NCBI GenBank assembly: GCA_964551735.1
Contig: CAZKEF010000003.1
Coordinates: 219,505-283,504 of the forward strand
Length of the DNA stretch: 64,000 nucleotides
Reading direction: 5' to 3'
Origin: DAOUAT01 sp964551735
GTDB lineage: Bacteria > Chloroflexota > Anaerolineae > CG2-30-64-16
This document shows, in pieces, positions 34,953-42,160 of this stretch. Within the stretch, counting starts at the first letter, position 1. The number at the start of each line of letters is the position of its first letter. The notes under the pieces were generated by a model that was given only the letters and a program-made list of their open reading frames with translations, was not told where the DNA came from and did no database searches. The translations under genes were made by a program, and so were the position numbers.

Positions 34953-35864
34953 TTAGCAGTTCTCGCATTTCAGCAGATATTCATAGGCTGCCAGTGCGGC
35001 TTTGGCCCCCTCACCGATGGCGATGACGACCTGCTCGGCCGGCAGGTGGGTCACGTCACCGGCAGCAAACAAGCCGGGCACAACCGTTTCGGCGCCGCAG
35101 TTGACCATCACGCGGCCCTGGTCATCGATATCCGCCAGGCCGCGCACAAGTTCGCTATACGGCTTCAGGCCCAGTTCGACGAAGATGACGTCAACCTCCA
35201 AGGCGCGCTCCTGGCCGTCCGGCGCCTTGACGATCAAGTGCCGCGCGCAGGTGTCACCCTCCACGGACACGGGCTCCCAGTTCTCCAGCACATCAACATG
35301 CACTGCGTTCTGCAGACGCCTGCCCAATGGGGTGTCCAGCTCGCCGTGGGTTGGGGCGATCAGGTAAAGCTGCTGCACGATCTGAGCCAGCTCACCCGCG
35401 GCGCGCAGCGCCAGCGCGCCTGACCCCACCAACGCCACGCGTTTGTCAATGTACAAAGGCGCGTAGCTGACGGTGGAATAGGCGACCCCGCGCAGGAAGA
35501 AGCGGTCGGCGCCGGGCACGTTAAGCCGCACGGCGTCCGCGCCCGTCGCCAGGATCACGGTCCTTGTCGCCAACTGCTTGCCGCTGGCCGTGGCGACCAC
35601 GAACCCCTGGTCTACCTTCTCCAGCTTGACCACTTTCTCCAATATGCGCGCAAAATCCAGATACTCGATCTCGTTGCGGAAGCGGCGCACCAACTCGGCC
35701 CCGTTGACCACATTGTAGGTGTCAACGCCCTCGATGTGCATGTGCGCGTTGGCTTTACCACCCAGATCAGGGCTGATCAGCAGGCAGTTCAAGCGTTTGC
35801 GGATGGCATAGACGGCCGCCGTCAGCCCTGCCGGCCCGCCGCCGATGATGATGAGGTCGTACAT
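34953..35864 (-). CDS. Thioredoxin-reductase-like flavoprotein with a relocated CxxC
   Basis: 303 aa. FAD motif IIGGGPAGLTAAVYA at the N-terminus, NAD(P) motif ALVGSGALALRAAGE near residue 145, and GLFAAGDVTHLPAEQVVIAI near the end. These match thioredoxin or ferredoxin-NADP reductase. The usual active-site ATCxxC after GVAY is replaced by GVAYSTVSYAPLY, so the canonical disulfide is missing. A CENC pair lies at the very C-terminus (C300, C303). It stands between folD and malic enzyme in the C1 cluster. Its acceptor is unknown. Confidence 0.85.
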   Translation of the reverse strand: MYDLIIIGGGPAGLTAAVYAIRKRLNCLLISPDLGGKANAHMHIEGVDTYNVVNGAELVRRFRNEIEYLDFARILEKVVKLEKVDQGFVVATASGKQLATRTVILATGADAVRLNVPGADRFFLRGVAYSTVSYAPLYIDKRVALVGSGALALRAAGELAQIVQQLYLIAPTHGELDTPLGRRLQNAVHVDVLENWEPVSVEGDTCARHLIVKAPDGQERALEVDVIFVELGLKPYSELVRGLADIDDQGRVMVNCGAETVVPGLFAAGDVTHLPAEQVVIAIGEGAKAALAAYEYLLKCENC

Positions 35865-35879
35865 GGTCTGGCTCCTTTT

Positions 35880-37244
35880 CTACTCCCCCGGCGGCTCTGC
35901 GATCAGCCCCGTCTCCATCATCACTTCCGTCAACCTGCGCGAGCGCAAGATCATGTCGGCTGCGTGCTTGAACAGGGTGTCTTCATCCACGGTGAGGCGG
36001 GCGATCCCTTGCTCCTGCGCTTTCATACCCACGGCCACGGCCTCATTCACGAAAACCTCCCACTCCACCATGGTGGGCAGGATGCAGTTGGGATCCATGC
36101 CGCCGTCCGGGGCGGCTGCAGCCAGCGCCTCCGCGGCCGCGATGCACATCTCATCGGTGATGGTGCGGGCGCGCACGTCCAACGCGCCGCGGAAGATGCC
36201 GGGAAAGCCCAGCGAGTTGTTCACCTGGTTCGGGAAGTCAGAGCGGCCGGTGGCGACGATGCGCGCACCCGCAGCCTCAGCTTCCCACGGCCAGATCTCC
36301 GGCACCGGGTTGGCGCAGGCGAAGACGATCGCGTCTTCAGCCATCCGGCTGACCCACTCCGGTTGAATGGTGCCCGGCCCCGGCTTGCTCAGCGCGATGC
36401 AGACATCCGCCCCGGCCAGCGCTTGCGCGATGCCGCCGGCCCGGCCCTCGGCGTTGGTGATCTGGCACAGCCGCCACTTGTCCACGTACTCCGCACGGCG
36501 CATGAAGATGTCTTGCCGCTTGTCGTGCAGGATGCCCTGGCTGTCCACCACCCGGCACTTGGCTGGGTCAACGCCCGCCTTGAAGCAGAGTCGGGTGATC
36601 GCTACGTTGGACGCGCCCGAGCCGATGAAGACGACCTGAACCTGGTCAATCGGTTTGCTGACGATTTTCAAAGCGTTCAGCAGGCCAGCCACCGTTACGC
36701 AGGCCGTGCCCTGCTGGTCGTCGTGCCAGATGGGGATCTCGGCCTTCTCGCGCAACGTATCCAGGATGCGGAAGCATTTGGGCTGGGAGAGATCCTCCAG
36801 GTTGACGCCGCCGAAGGCCGGTTGGAGCAGCAGCGTGGTGTGGATGATCTCGTCAGGGTCCTTGGTGTCCAGCATGATCGGCACCGCGTCCACGCCGCCC
36901 AGCCATTTGAACAGCAACGCCTTGCCCTCCATCACCGGCAGGCCAGCCTTGGGCCCGATATCGCCCAGCCCCAGCACCCGGGTGCCATCGGAGACCACGG
37001 CCACCGTGTTCCATTTGTTGGTGTGTTCGTAGACCAGCTCCGGGTCCTTTTGGATGGCCCGGCACGGTGCGGCGACACCTGGCGTGTACCAGATGGCGAA
37101 GTCATCCAGGGAGCGGATGCACCCCTTGGGCACGATTTCGATCTTGCCGCGGTAGAAAGGGTGCAACCGCATCGCATCGGCCGAGGGCTTTTGCGCCTTA
37201 GCCAGCAGTTCTTGGACATTAGGGGCTTCTTTGACCTTGTCCAT
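35880..37244 (-). CDS. Malic enzyme (oxaloacetate-decarboxylating)
   Basis: 454 aa, the short bacterial form without a phosphotransacetylase tail. It converts malate to pyruvate and CO2 with NAD(P)H. Motifs are FAIWYTPGVAAPCRAIQ, RVLGLGDIGPKAGLPVMEGK, PIWHDDQQGTACVTVAGLL, VFIGSGASNVAITRL and VFACANPVPEIWP. It stands inside the Wood-Ljungdahl region, where it could link acetyl-CoA/pyruvate metabolism to nicotinamide coenzyme supply. Cofactor preference cannot be read with confidence. Confidence 0.94.
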   Translation of the reverse strand: MDKVKEAPNVQELLAKAQKPSADAMRLHPFYRGKIEIVPKGCIRSLDDFAIWYTPGVAAPCRAIQKDPELVYEHTNKWNTVAVVSDGTRVLGLGDIGPKAGLPVMEGKALLFKWLGGVDAVPIMLDTKDPDEIIHTTLLLQPAFGGVNLEDLSQPKCFRILDTLREKAEIPIWHDDQQGTACVTVAGLLNALKIVSKPIDQVQVVFIGSGASNVAITRLCFKAGVDPAKCRVVDSQGILHDKRQDIFMRRAEYVDKWRLCQITNAEGRAGGIAQALAGADVCIALSKPGPGTIQPEWVSRMAEDAIVFACANPVPEIWPWEAEAAGARIVATGRSDFPNQVNNSLGFPGIFRGALDVRARTITDEMCIAAAEALAAAAPDGGMDPNCILPTMVEWEVFVNEAVAVGMKAQEQGIARLTVDEDTLFKHAADMILRSRRLTEVMMETGLIAEPPGE

Positions 37245-37333
37245 CCTGCGCCTCCTTGCGCAAGAGACGGAGGACGAACGATGAAGGACGAAAGCGGATC
37301 GGCTTCCTTACATCATTCGTCATTCGTCCGTGG

Positions 37334-38245
37334 TCACACTCGCAAATACGAATCCGCGTAGATCACCTTGTTGAGCAGGATCTGCACCGTCTTCCAGATG
37401 TCGACCTGGTCGGGGTCGCTCATATCCACGGCGTCGGATGAAAGCTCCTCGCTTGCGGCCACCGCATCGTGCAGCGCCAGCAGCAGACGGCCCACGGGTG
37501 TGCTGTCATCGCGTTCCTCGACGATGCGGATGAATTCGATCAGCTTCCTATCCAACGGGTCGGCGATCATGGTGTCGAGGCCCGCGCCCATCAGCATGAC
37601 GCAGTAAACGCGGTTGATCAGCGGCCGCATCTCGTTGGGCACCGCGTTGGACACGTTGCTCAGCCCCACTTGCACGCCCGCGCCGGTCACTTGCAGGATG
37701 CGCACGGCTTCGATGCACTCCGGTACATACTGCTGGCAGCCGCTCACCGTCAGCACCAGCGGATCGATCAGCAGGTCTTCCAGCGGTATCCCCACCTCTT
37801 CGCAGCGCGGGATCAACTGCTCCAGCGCGATGTTGACCCGGGCTTCCGCGCTGACCGGGATGCCTTCGGTCAGCATGGTCAGGCCGATCAGCTTGGTGCG
37901 ATACTTGGCCGCCACCAGGGGCACCTTCTCCAGCCGTTCCGGCTCGCCCGAGGTGGAGTTGATGATGGGCTGGCGCCGCACGACCTCACACGCGGCCTCG
38001 ATGGCGCCTAGGTTCGTGGTGTCCAGGCACAGGGGCACGTCCACCACGTCTTGCACGACCTGCACCATCCAGGGCAGGATCTCGTGGCCGAGTTTTTTCT
38101 GCGGACCGATGTTCAGGTCCACCGCCCACGCGCCTGCTTCCACCTGGCGCTTGGCCGATTCCTGGAAGAAGTGGTGGTCGCGGCTGGCCAGGGCTTCTTT
38201 GACCCTGGGTGACAGGATGTGGATGTTTTCACCGATGATTTTCAT
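37334..38245 (-). CDS. acsE: Methyl-THF:corrinoid iron-sulfur protein methyltransferase
   Basis: 303 aa. It moves the methyl group from 5-methyl-THF to cob(I)amide of the corrinoid iron-sulfur protein. The pterin-binding TIM barrel shows MKIIGENIHI, WAVDLNIGPQKK, LCLDTTNLGAIEA, INSTSGEPERLEKV and GVQVGLSNVSNAVP with the conserved asparagine. It lies in the cluster together with its partner genes acsC and acsD. MetH-type methionine synthase is excluded by length and by the missing B12 domain. Confidence 0.93.
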   Translation of the reverse strand: MKIIGENIHILSPRVKEALASRDHHFFQESAKRQVEAGAWAVDLNIGPQKKLGHEILPWMVQVVQDVVDVPLCLDTTNLGAIEAACEVVRRQPIINSTSGEPERLEKVPLVAAKYRTKLIGLTMLTEGIPVSAEARVNIALEQLIPRCEEVGIPLEDLLIDPLVLTVSGCQQYVPECIEAVRILQVTGAGVQVGLSNVSNAVPNEMRPLINRVYCVMLMGAGLDTMIADPLDRKLIEFIRIVEERDDSTPVGRLLLALHDAVAASEELSSDAVDMSDPDQVDIWKTVQILLNKVIYADSYLRV

Positions 38246-38378
38246 GGGTTGTCTCCTCTGTTTGCGATTGGAATATGCACAAAAGACTCGTCTGGCTGAA
38301 GCAATGATGCTCAGTCAGCAAACTCGATCCGCAGGTCTCGCAGATTGATGATCGCGCCGGTTTGGGTCAAGAATCCAT

Positions 38379-39164
38379 TCAAACGTATCCTAGCGCCTCC
38401 CGTGCTTCCTTACGTACGACATACGCCCGATCCCACTCGAACGCCTCATCCTCGCCCAGGATGCGGCGCAGGACGGCCGCCAGCTCCCACCGTTCCCGGC
38501 CGTTCAGGTGGCCGCACTGCGCCATCTTGCCCAGGCTGCGCACCGACTTGGCGCGGATGCCGGGGCTGGCGTCCGCCAGGTTGCGCTGCAGGCGCTCCCA
38601 AAAGCCACACCGGATCTCTTCCGGCAGGCCGCCTGGCGGGATGGACTCGACGAACTTGCCGATGGCGCGGGTGGCCGTGTCCCGCAACTCCTGGTCGGCC
38701 GAGCCGGCCGCTTCCAGCGCCAGCGGCGCAGCTTTGACGACTTCGGGCGCTTTGATTTTGCCCAACGCGTACAGCAGGAACGCGTGGCACGCCGGGTCGG
38801 GGCAGGTTGTCTTGTATTCGGTGATCAGCGGGTCAATCGCGGCCGCGCCCATCCAACCCAGCGCCTGGGCCATCGCCATCTGTGCCTTGACATCGCCGGC
38901 TTCCAGATTTTGGATCAGGATCGGGATGACCGGTTCGCCCAGGCCGGCTGCTGCCACGATCGCCTCTTCGATCACCGGCACGTGCTCCGGGTGATCCAGC
39001 GGGTCAATGTAGAAGAGAGGCAGGAGCAACTCGCACAGGTGTTGGGCGTCCTCGGCGCTGGCTATGGGCGTTTCCGCCCTGATCAACGCGACCCCGCGCA
39101 GCAGCGTATCCGGATCGTGACTGGACAGCAACTCGCCGATGGTACGATAGCGCTCTTCTTGCAT
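38379..39164 (-). CDS. HEAT-repeat protein in the Wood-Ljungdahl cluster
   Basis: 261 aa of helical repeats with no signal peptide, so cytoplasmic. Recognisable units are LGEPVIPILIQNLEAGDVKA, MAQALGWMGAAAIDPLITEY, FLLYALGKIKAPEVVKAAPL and ELRDTATRAIGKFVESI. It lies between alcohol dehydrogenase and acsE. A binding scaffold is likely, possibly for a pathway enzyme. No enzymatic residues are recognisable. Confidence 0.75.
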   Translation of the reverse strand: MQEERYRTIGELLSSHDPDTLLRGVALIRAETPIASAEDAQHLCELLLPLFYIDPLDHPEHVPVIEEAIVAAAGLGEPVIPILIQNLEAGDVKAQMAMAQALGWMGAAAIDPLITEYKTTCPDPACHAFLLYALGKIKAPEVVKAAPLALEAAGSADQELRDTATRAIGKFVESIPPGGLPEEIRCGFWERLQRNLADASPGIRAKSVRSLGKMAQCGHLNGRERWELAAVLRRILGEDEAFEWDRAYVVRKEAREALGYV

Positions 39165-39183
39165 AGTATCTCCTTGTCTGAGG

Positions 39184-40209
39184 TTACTCTGTCACTTGCA
39201 GCACCTTAGCGCCGCGAATCCGCCGTGTCTTCAGCTCCCATAGCGCGCGGTTGGCGTCTTCCAGGGGGTAGACTTGCACTTCCGGCGCCAGCCCTATCTC
39301 GGCCGCCAGGGCGAGGAATTCGCTGACGTCTTGCCGGGCCACGTTGGCGACGCTTACGATCTCCTTTTCGCGCCAGAGATGCGCCGGATAGTCCAGGCTC
39401 ATCAGCTCCACTTTGTCGGTGTCTTCTTTGCGGATGGCGTTGATCACCAACCGTCCCCCCGGCGCCAGCGCCTGCAGCGCGGCCACCACGGGCTTCCAGA
39501 CCGGTGTGGTGTCAATGATGGCATCCAACAAGACCGGCGGCGCGTCTCCTGTGTCGCCGGTCCAGGCGGCCCCCAACTCCCGTGCGAACATTCGCTCCGC
39601 CGCGGTGCGCGAGAAGACGAACACCTCCGTGGCCGGATAGCGGTGCCGGACCATCTTCAGCACCAGGTGCGCCGACGCGCCGAAACCGGTTAGCCCCAAG
39701 GTCTGGCCGTCTTGCAGGCCGGTCAGCCGCAGCGAGCGGTAGCCGATGGCGCCGGCGCACAACAGCGGCGCGGCCTGGACATCGGTCAGCGCGTCCGGGA
39801 TGCGATAGGTGAACTGCTCCGGGACGACCATCAGCTCGGCATAGCCGCCATGCGCGTCGCGGCCGGTGGCCTGAAACTCCGGGCACAAATTCTCGCGCCC
39901 CGAACGGCAATACGCGCACGTCCCGCATGCCGAATAAATCCACGCCACACCAACGCGCTCGCCCGCTTTGTACCGCAGTCCGCCGGATTGCGCCACCCGC
40001 CCCACCACTTGGTGCCCCAACACGATCGGCAAGCTCGGCGGCGGCATGCGCCCCTCGATCTCATCCAGCTCCGTGTGGCACACCCCACAGGCCGCTACGC
40101 GGACCAGGAGCTCTCCGGGCCCCGGCACGGGATCGGACAACTCCGCGAGCCGGAGCGGATGCGGGTTTTCGTCAAGCCGGCACAAGGCCGGGAGGATCAT
40201 GGCGCGCAT
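39184..40209 (-). CDS. Zinc-dependent alcohol dehydrogenase
   Basis: 341 aa, medium-chain type. The catalytic zinc site begins ACGVCHTELDEIEGR. The GHE-type motif reads GHQVVGRV. The structural zinc uses CGTCAYCRSGRENLC. The dinucleotide fold has LGLTGFGASAHLVLKM. The GHQ form occurs in one subgroup of these enzymes, so it is not a defect. It may oxidise alcohols or reduce acetyl-CoA-derived aldehydes, which is inference. It lies at the end of the C1 cluster next to the toxin-antitoxin remnants. Confidence 0.9.
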   Translation of the reverse strand: MRAMILPALCRLDENPHPLRLAELSDPVPGPGELLVRVAACGVCHTELDEIEGRMPPPSLPIVLGHQVVGRVAQSGGLRYKAGERVGVAWIYSACGTCAYCRSGRENLCPEFQATGRDAHGGYAELMVVPEQFTYRIPDALTDVQAAPLLCAGAIGYRSLRLTGLQDGQTLGLTGFGASAHLVLKMVRHRYPATEVFVFSRTAAERMFARELGAAWTGDTGDAPPVLLDAIIDTTPVWKPVVAALQALAPGGRLVINAIRKEDTDKVELMSLDYPAHLWREKEIVSVANVARQDVSEFLALAAEIGLAPEVQVYPLEDANRALWELKTRRIRGAKVLQVTE

Positions 40210-40227
40210 GGGTTTGTTATAGCCCGT

Positions 40228-40458
40228 TTAGGGGCGCGCAGAAGCATCCAGGACAGTGACGCCGACAAGTTGCTCGCCTTGATAACGAAACAATATGCCA
40301 TCATCGGTTATCTTGGTATTGGTTGCCTTTTGTGGCCGCCGGAGACTGATGTACAAGACATCCGCTTCTTTATCATAGTCCACCCAGAAGCGCCGCACGG
40401 GAAAACCAATCAGCAGCGGCACTGCCTTGGAAATGGAACCGATGAGTTGTGTGTCCAC
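40228..40458 (-). CDS. DUF2283 small protein
   Basis: 76 aa. The core VDYDKEADVLYISLRRPQKA and GILFRYQGEQLVGVTVLDAS is typical DUF2283, with a longer N-terminal arm (SISKAVPLLIGFPVRRF). Such proteins often sit next to DUF4258 or XRE-type proteins in stress or toxin-antitoxin-like pairs. Here the neighbour is a truncated XRE-like remnant, so the module may be damaged. Function is unknown. Confidence 0.7.
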   Translation of the reverse strand: MDTQLIGSISKAVPLLIGFPVRRFWVDYDKEADVLYISLRRPQKATNTKITDDGILFRYQGEQLVGVTVLDASARP

Positions 40459-40592
40459 AGGCCTTCACTTTTGCTCAAAGTCAGATTGATCTCGCCCAAG
40501 GCTGTTTCTTCTGGCGTGAGATCAAGGAATTCACTGCCGGTTCCAACTTTCCAGCCCTTGGCCTTTAATCGCTCTTGCTTCGCTTCATTCAT
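40410..40592 (-). pseudogene. Truncated XRE/antitoxin-like remnant
   Basis: 60 codons. The N-terminus KQERLKAKGWKVGTGSEFLD then LTPEETALGEINLTLS matches the start of small XRE-family antitoxins. The helix-turn-helix that should follow is missing; unrelated residues run to the stop and overlap the DUF2283 gene. A deletion is the likely cause. Confidence 0.5.
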
Positions 40593-40756
40593 CGCTAATA
40601 CGCCTCTTTAATCGGCGCCATCTGCCTTGCTCATTTCATTCTAAATCGTTTCGGGTATGACCACAAGCGACGCGGACAAAGGCCATTCAGCTGTTGTACT
40701 CGGCGACTGCGAGTCTCGGAAACCATTATGAAGTCAGCTGTTGCCGACTATTTGTC

Positions 40757-40774
40757 AGCCTGCGAAGGCAGGCT
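40757..40774 (-). terminator. Hairpin downstream of cooC
   Basis: AGCCTGC-GAAG-GCAGGCT, a perfect 7-bp stem with a 4-nt loop, 39 bp past the cooC stop. The surrounding 40593-40812 stretch has a GGTTGCAGCGGTTTCCAACC inverted word as well and no gene that I can support. Confidence 0.5.
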
Positions 40775-40812
40775 TTGCGCTGGTTGCAGCGGTTTCCAAC
40801 CGCCCCCAACGT

Positions 40813-41562
40813 TTACTTGTTCAACAACCTCTCCGCGATCCCCGTCACTGCCTTACTCAGCGCCGCGTCCGCGGGCAGTTCGACCAGCGGCCGGCCCTGA
40901 CTGTCGAATTCGACCACCTGCGGGTCGTAGGGCAGCGTCTCCAGCAGCGGCACGCCCAGCGTCTCCGCCTTGGCGCGCAGCGCGGGCGAGAGCTCACCCT
41001 GCACCCGGTTGATCACCAGGTAGGCGTGGCGGACGTTGATCTCCAGCTCCTTGCTCAGCCCGACCATCGTCTCGGCCGCCACCAGGCCGCGCAGGCTGGC
41101 GTCGCTCACCAGCAGCAGGTGATCCACATCGCGCGTGGTGCGCCGGCTGAGGTGCTCCATGCCGGCCTCGTTGTCCATCACCACCCAGTCGTAGCCGTTG
41201 TTGATCCCGTCCATGATGCTGCGGAGCATGTGGTTGGCCGCGCAGTAGCAGCCCTGCCCCTCGGGCCGGCCCATGGCCAGGAAGTCGAAATCATCCCCTT
41301 CCTCCAGGGCCATGCGCACGGCGTAGCTCAGGAAGTCCTGCCGGGTCTGGCCGGGCGCGACGCCGGACCGGGCATCCTCACGGATGTCGCCCACGGTCTG
41401 CGGCAAGGGCATGCCGAGCACCAGGTGCAGGTTGCTGCTGGGGTCGGCGTCAATCGCCAGGATCTTGCCGCCCTTGCGTTGCACCAGCGTGCGAATCAAC
41501 AAGCCGGAGAGGGTGGTCTTGCCCGTTCCCCCCTTGCCGGCGACGGCGATAGTCGTAGTCAT
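40813..41562 (-). CDS. cooC: CODH nickel-insertion ATPase CooC
   Basis: 249 aa. A MinD/SIMIBI-class ATPase that loads nickel into the CODH C-cluster. The deviant Walker A is GKGGTGKTTLSG at residues 9-20. The nickel/zinc-binding CxC motif is present as C105-Y-C107 in GQGCYCAANHMLR. DYDWVVMDNEAG is Walker B-like. It is last in the CODH/ACS region, starting at the stop of the GNAT gene (TAATG overlap). Confidence 0.92.
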   Translation of the reverse strand: MTTTIAVAGKGGTGKTTLSGLLIRTLVQRKGGKILAIDADPSSNLHLVLGMPLPQTVGDIREDARSGVAPGQTRQDFLSYAVRMALEEGDDFDFLAMGRPEGQGCYCAANHMLRSIMDGINNGYDWVVMDNEAGMEHLSRRTTRDVDHLLLVSDASLRGLVAAETMVGLSKELEINVRHAYLVINRVQGELSPALRAKAETLGVPLLETLPYDPQVVEFDSQGRPLVELPADAALSKAVTGIAERLLNK

Positions 41563-42158
41563 TAAAACTCCTCGATCCTTCTCTTCAGGAAGTTGATCAA
41601 CACGATCATGTCCAACGTCTCGCCCTGGGGGGTCATAAAGAGATCGCGCCAGGCGAACTGGCGCTCGAAGCCCAGGCGTTCGAAGGCGTGGATGACCTGT
41701 GGTCGGCTCTCGACGATCTCTGCGATCACCTGATGCAGCCCCAGCTTGCGGGCAATCTCAAGCTGGGCCCGGATCATCGCCGAGCCGATCCCGTGGCGTC
41801 GGAAGTCCTTGGCCAGGAAGATGCGCAACTCCGCAGTGTGCCGAGTGTAGCCCTTGCCCATGTGCAGGGTTGAGTTACCCACGATCCGGTCGCCGACCAC
41901 CGCAATCAGGGGGAAGATCCGGGTGTAATCGGGGTTCTCAGCCCAGCCTGAGACGACCTGCGGGTCAGCGATGTTGCTGCGGAAGTATGAGGTTTCTTCT
42001 TCCGGCAAATTGCCGAAGAGCGCTACCAGCGCGTCCTTGTCTTTCGGGGTTAACGGCCGCAGGCACACGCGAATCCCGTCGGGCAGGGTGATGAGCTGCC
42101 GATACAGCGAGAGGTGCATCAGCTGTTCGGCTTTGGGAGCGGATTGCGCTGAGTCCAT
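41562..42158 (-). CDS. GNAT-family acetyltransferase
   Basis: 198 aa. The GNAT acetyl-CoA loop is seen as FLAKDFRRHGIGSAMIRAQL followed by ARKLGLHQVIAEIVE. The N-terminus has ITLPDGIRVCLRPLTPKDKD, a RimI/Pat-like opening. It is packed between the corrinoid activator gene (2 bp away) and cooC (1-bp overlap), so it belongs to the operon. A protein-lysine acetylation role for CODH/ACS enzymes is conceivable but unproven. Confidence 0.85.
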   Translation of the reverse strand: MDSAQSAPKAEQLMHLSLYRQLITLPDGIRVCLRPLTPKDKDALVALFGNLPEEETSYFRSNIADPQVVSGWAENPDYTRIFPLIAVVGDRIVGNSTLHMGKGYTRHTAELRIFLAKDFRRHGIGSAMIRAQLEIARKLGLHQVIAEIVESRPQVIHAFERLGFERQFAWRDLFMTPQGETLDMIVLINFLKRRIEEF

Positions 42159-42160
42159 AA

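Noticed and set aside
34953..35864. Calling the flavoprotein a true thioredoxin reductase
   Set aside because: The canonical CxxC is missing, so the name would claim an activity the sequence does not support.
35736..37361. A 541-codon open frame on the plus strand opposite malic enzyme
   Set aside because: The antisense frame has no family motif and lies exactly over a clear malic enzyme; GC-rich codons leave the opposite strand open by chance.
39184..40209. Loss of the GHE glutamate in the alcohol dehydrogenase as a defect
   Set aside because: GHQ is normal in one branch of this family and all zinc ligands are present.
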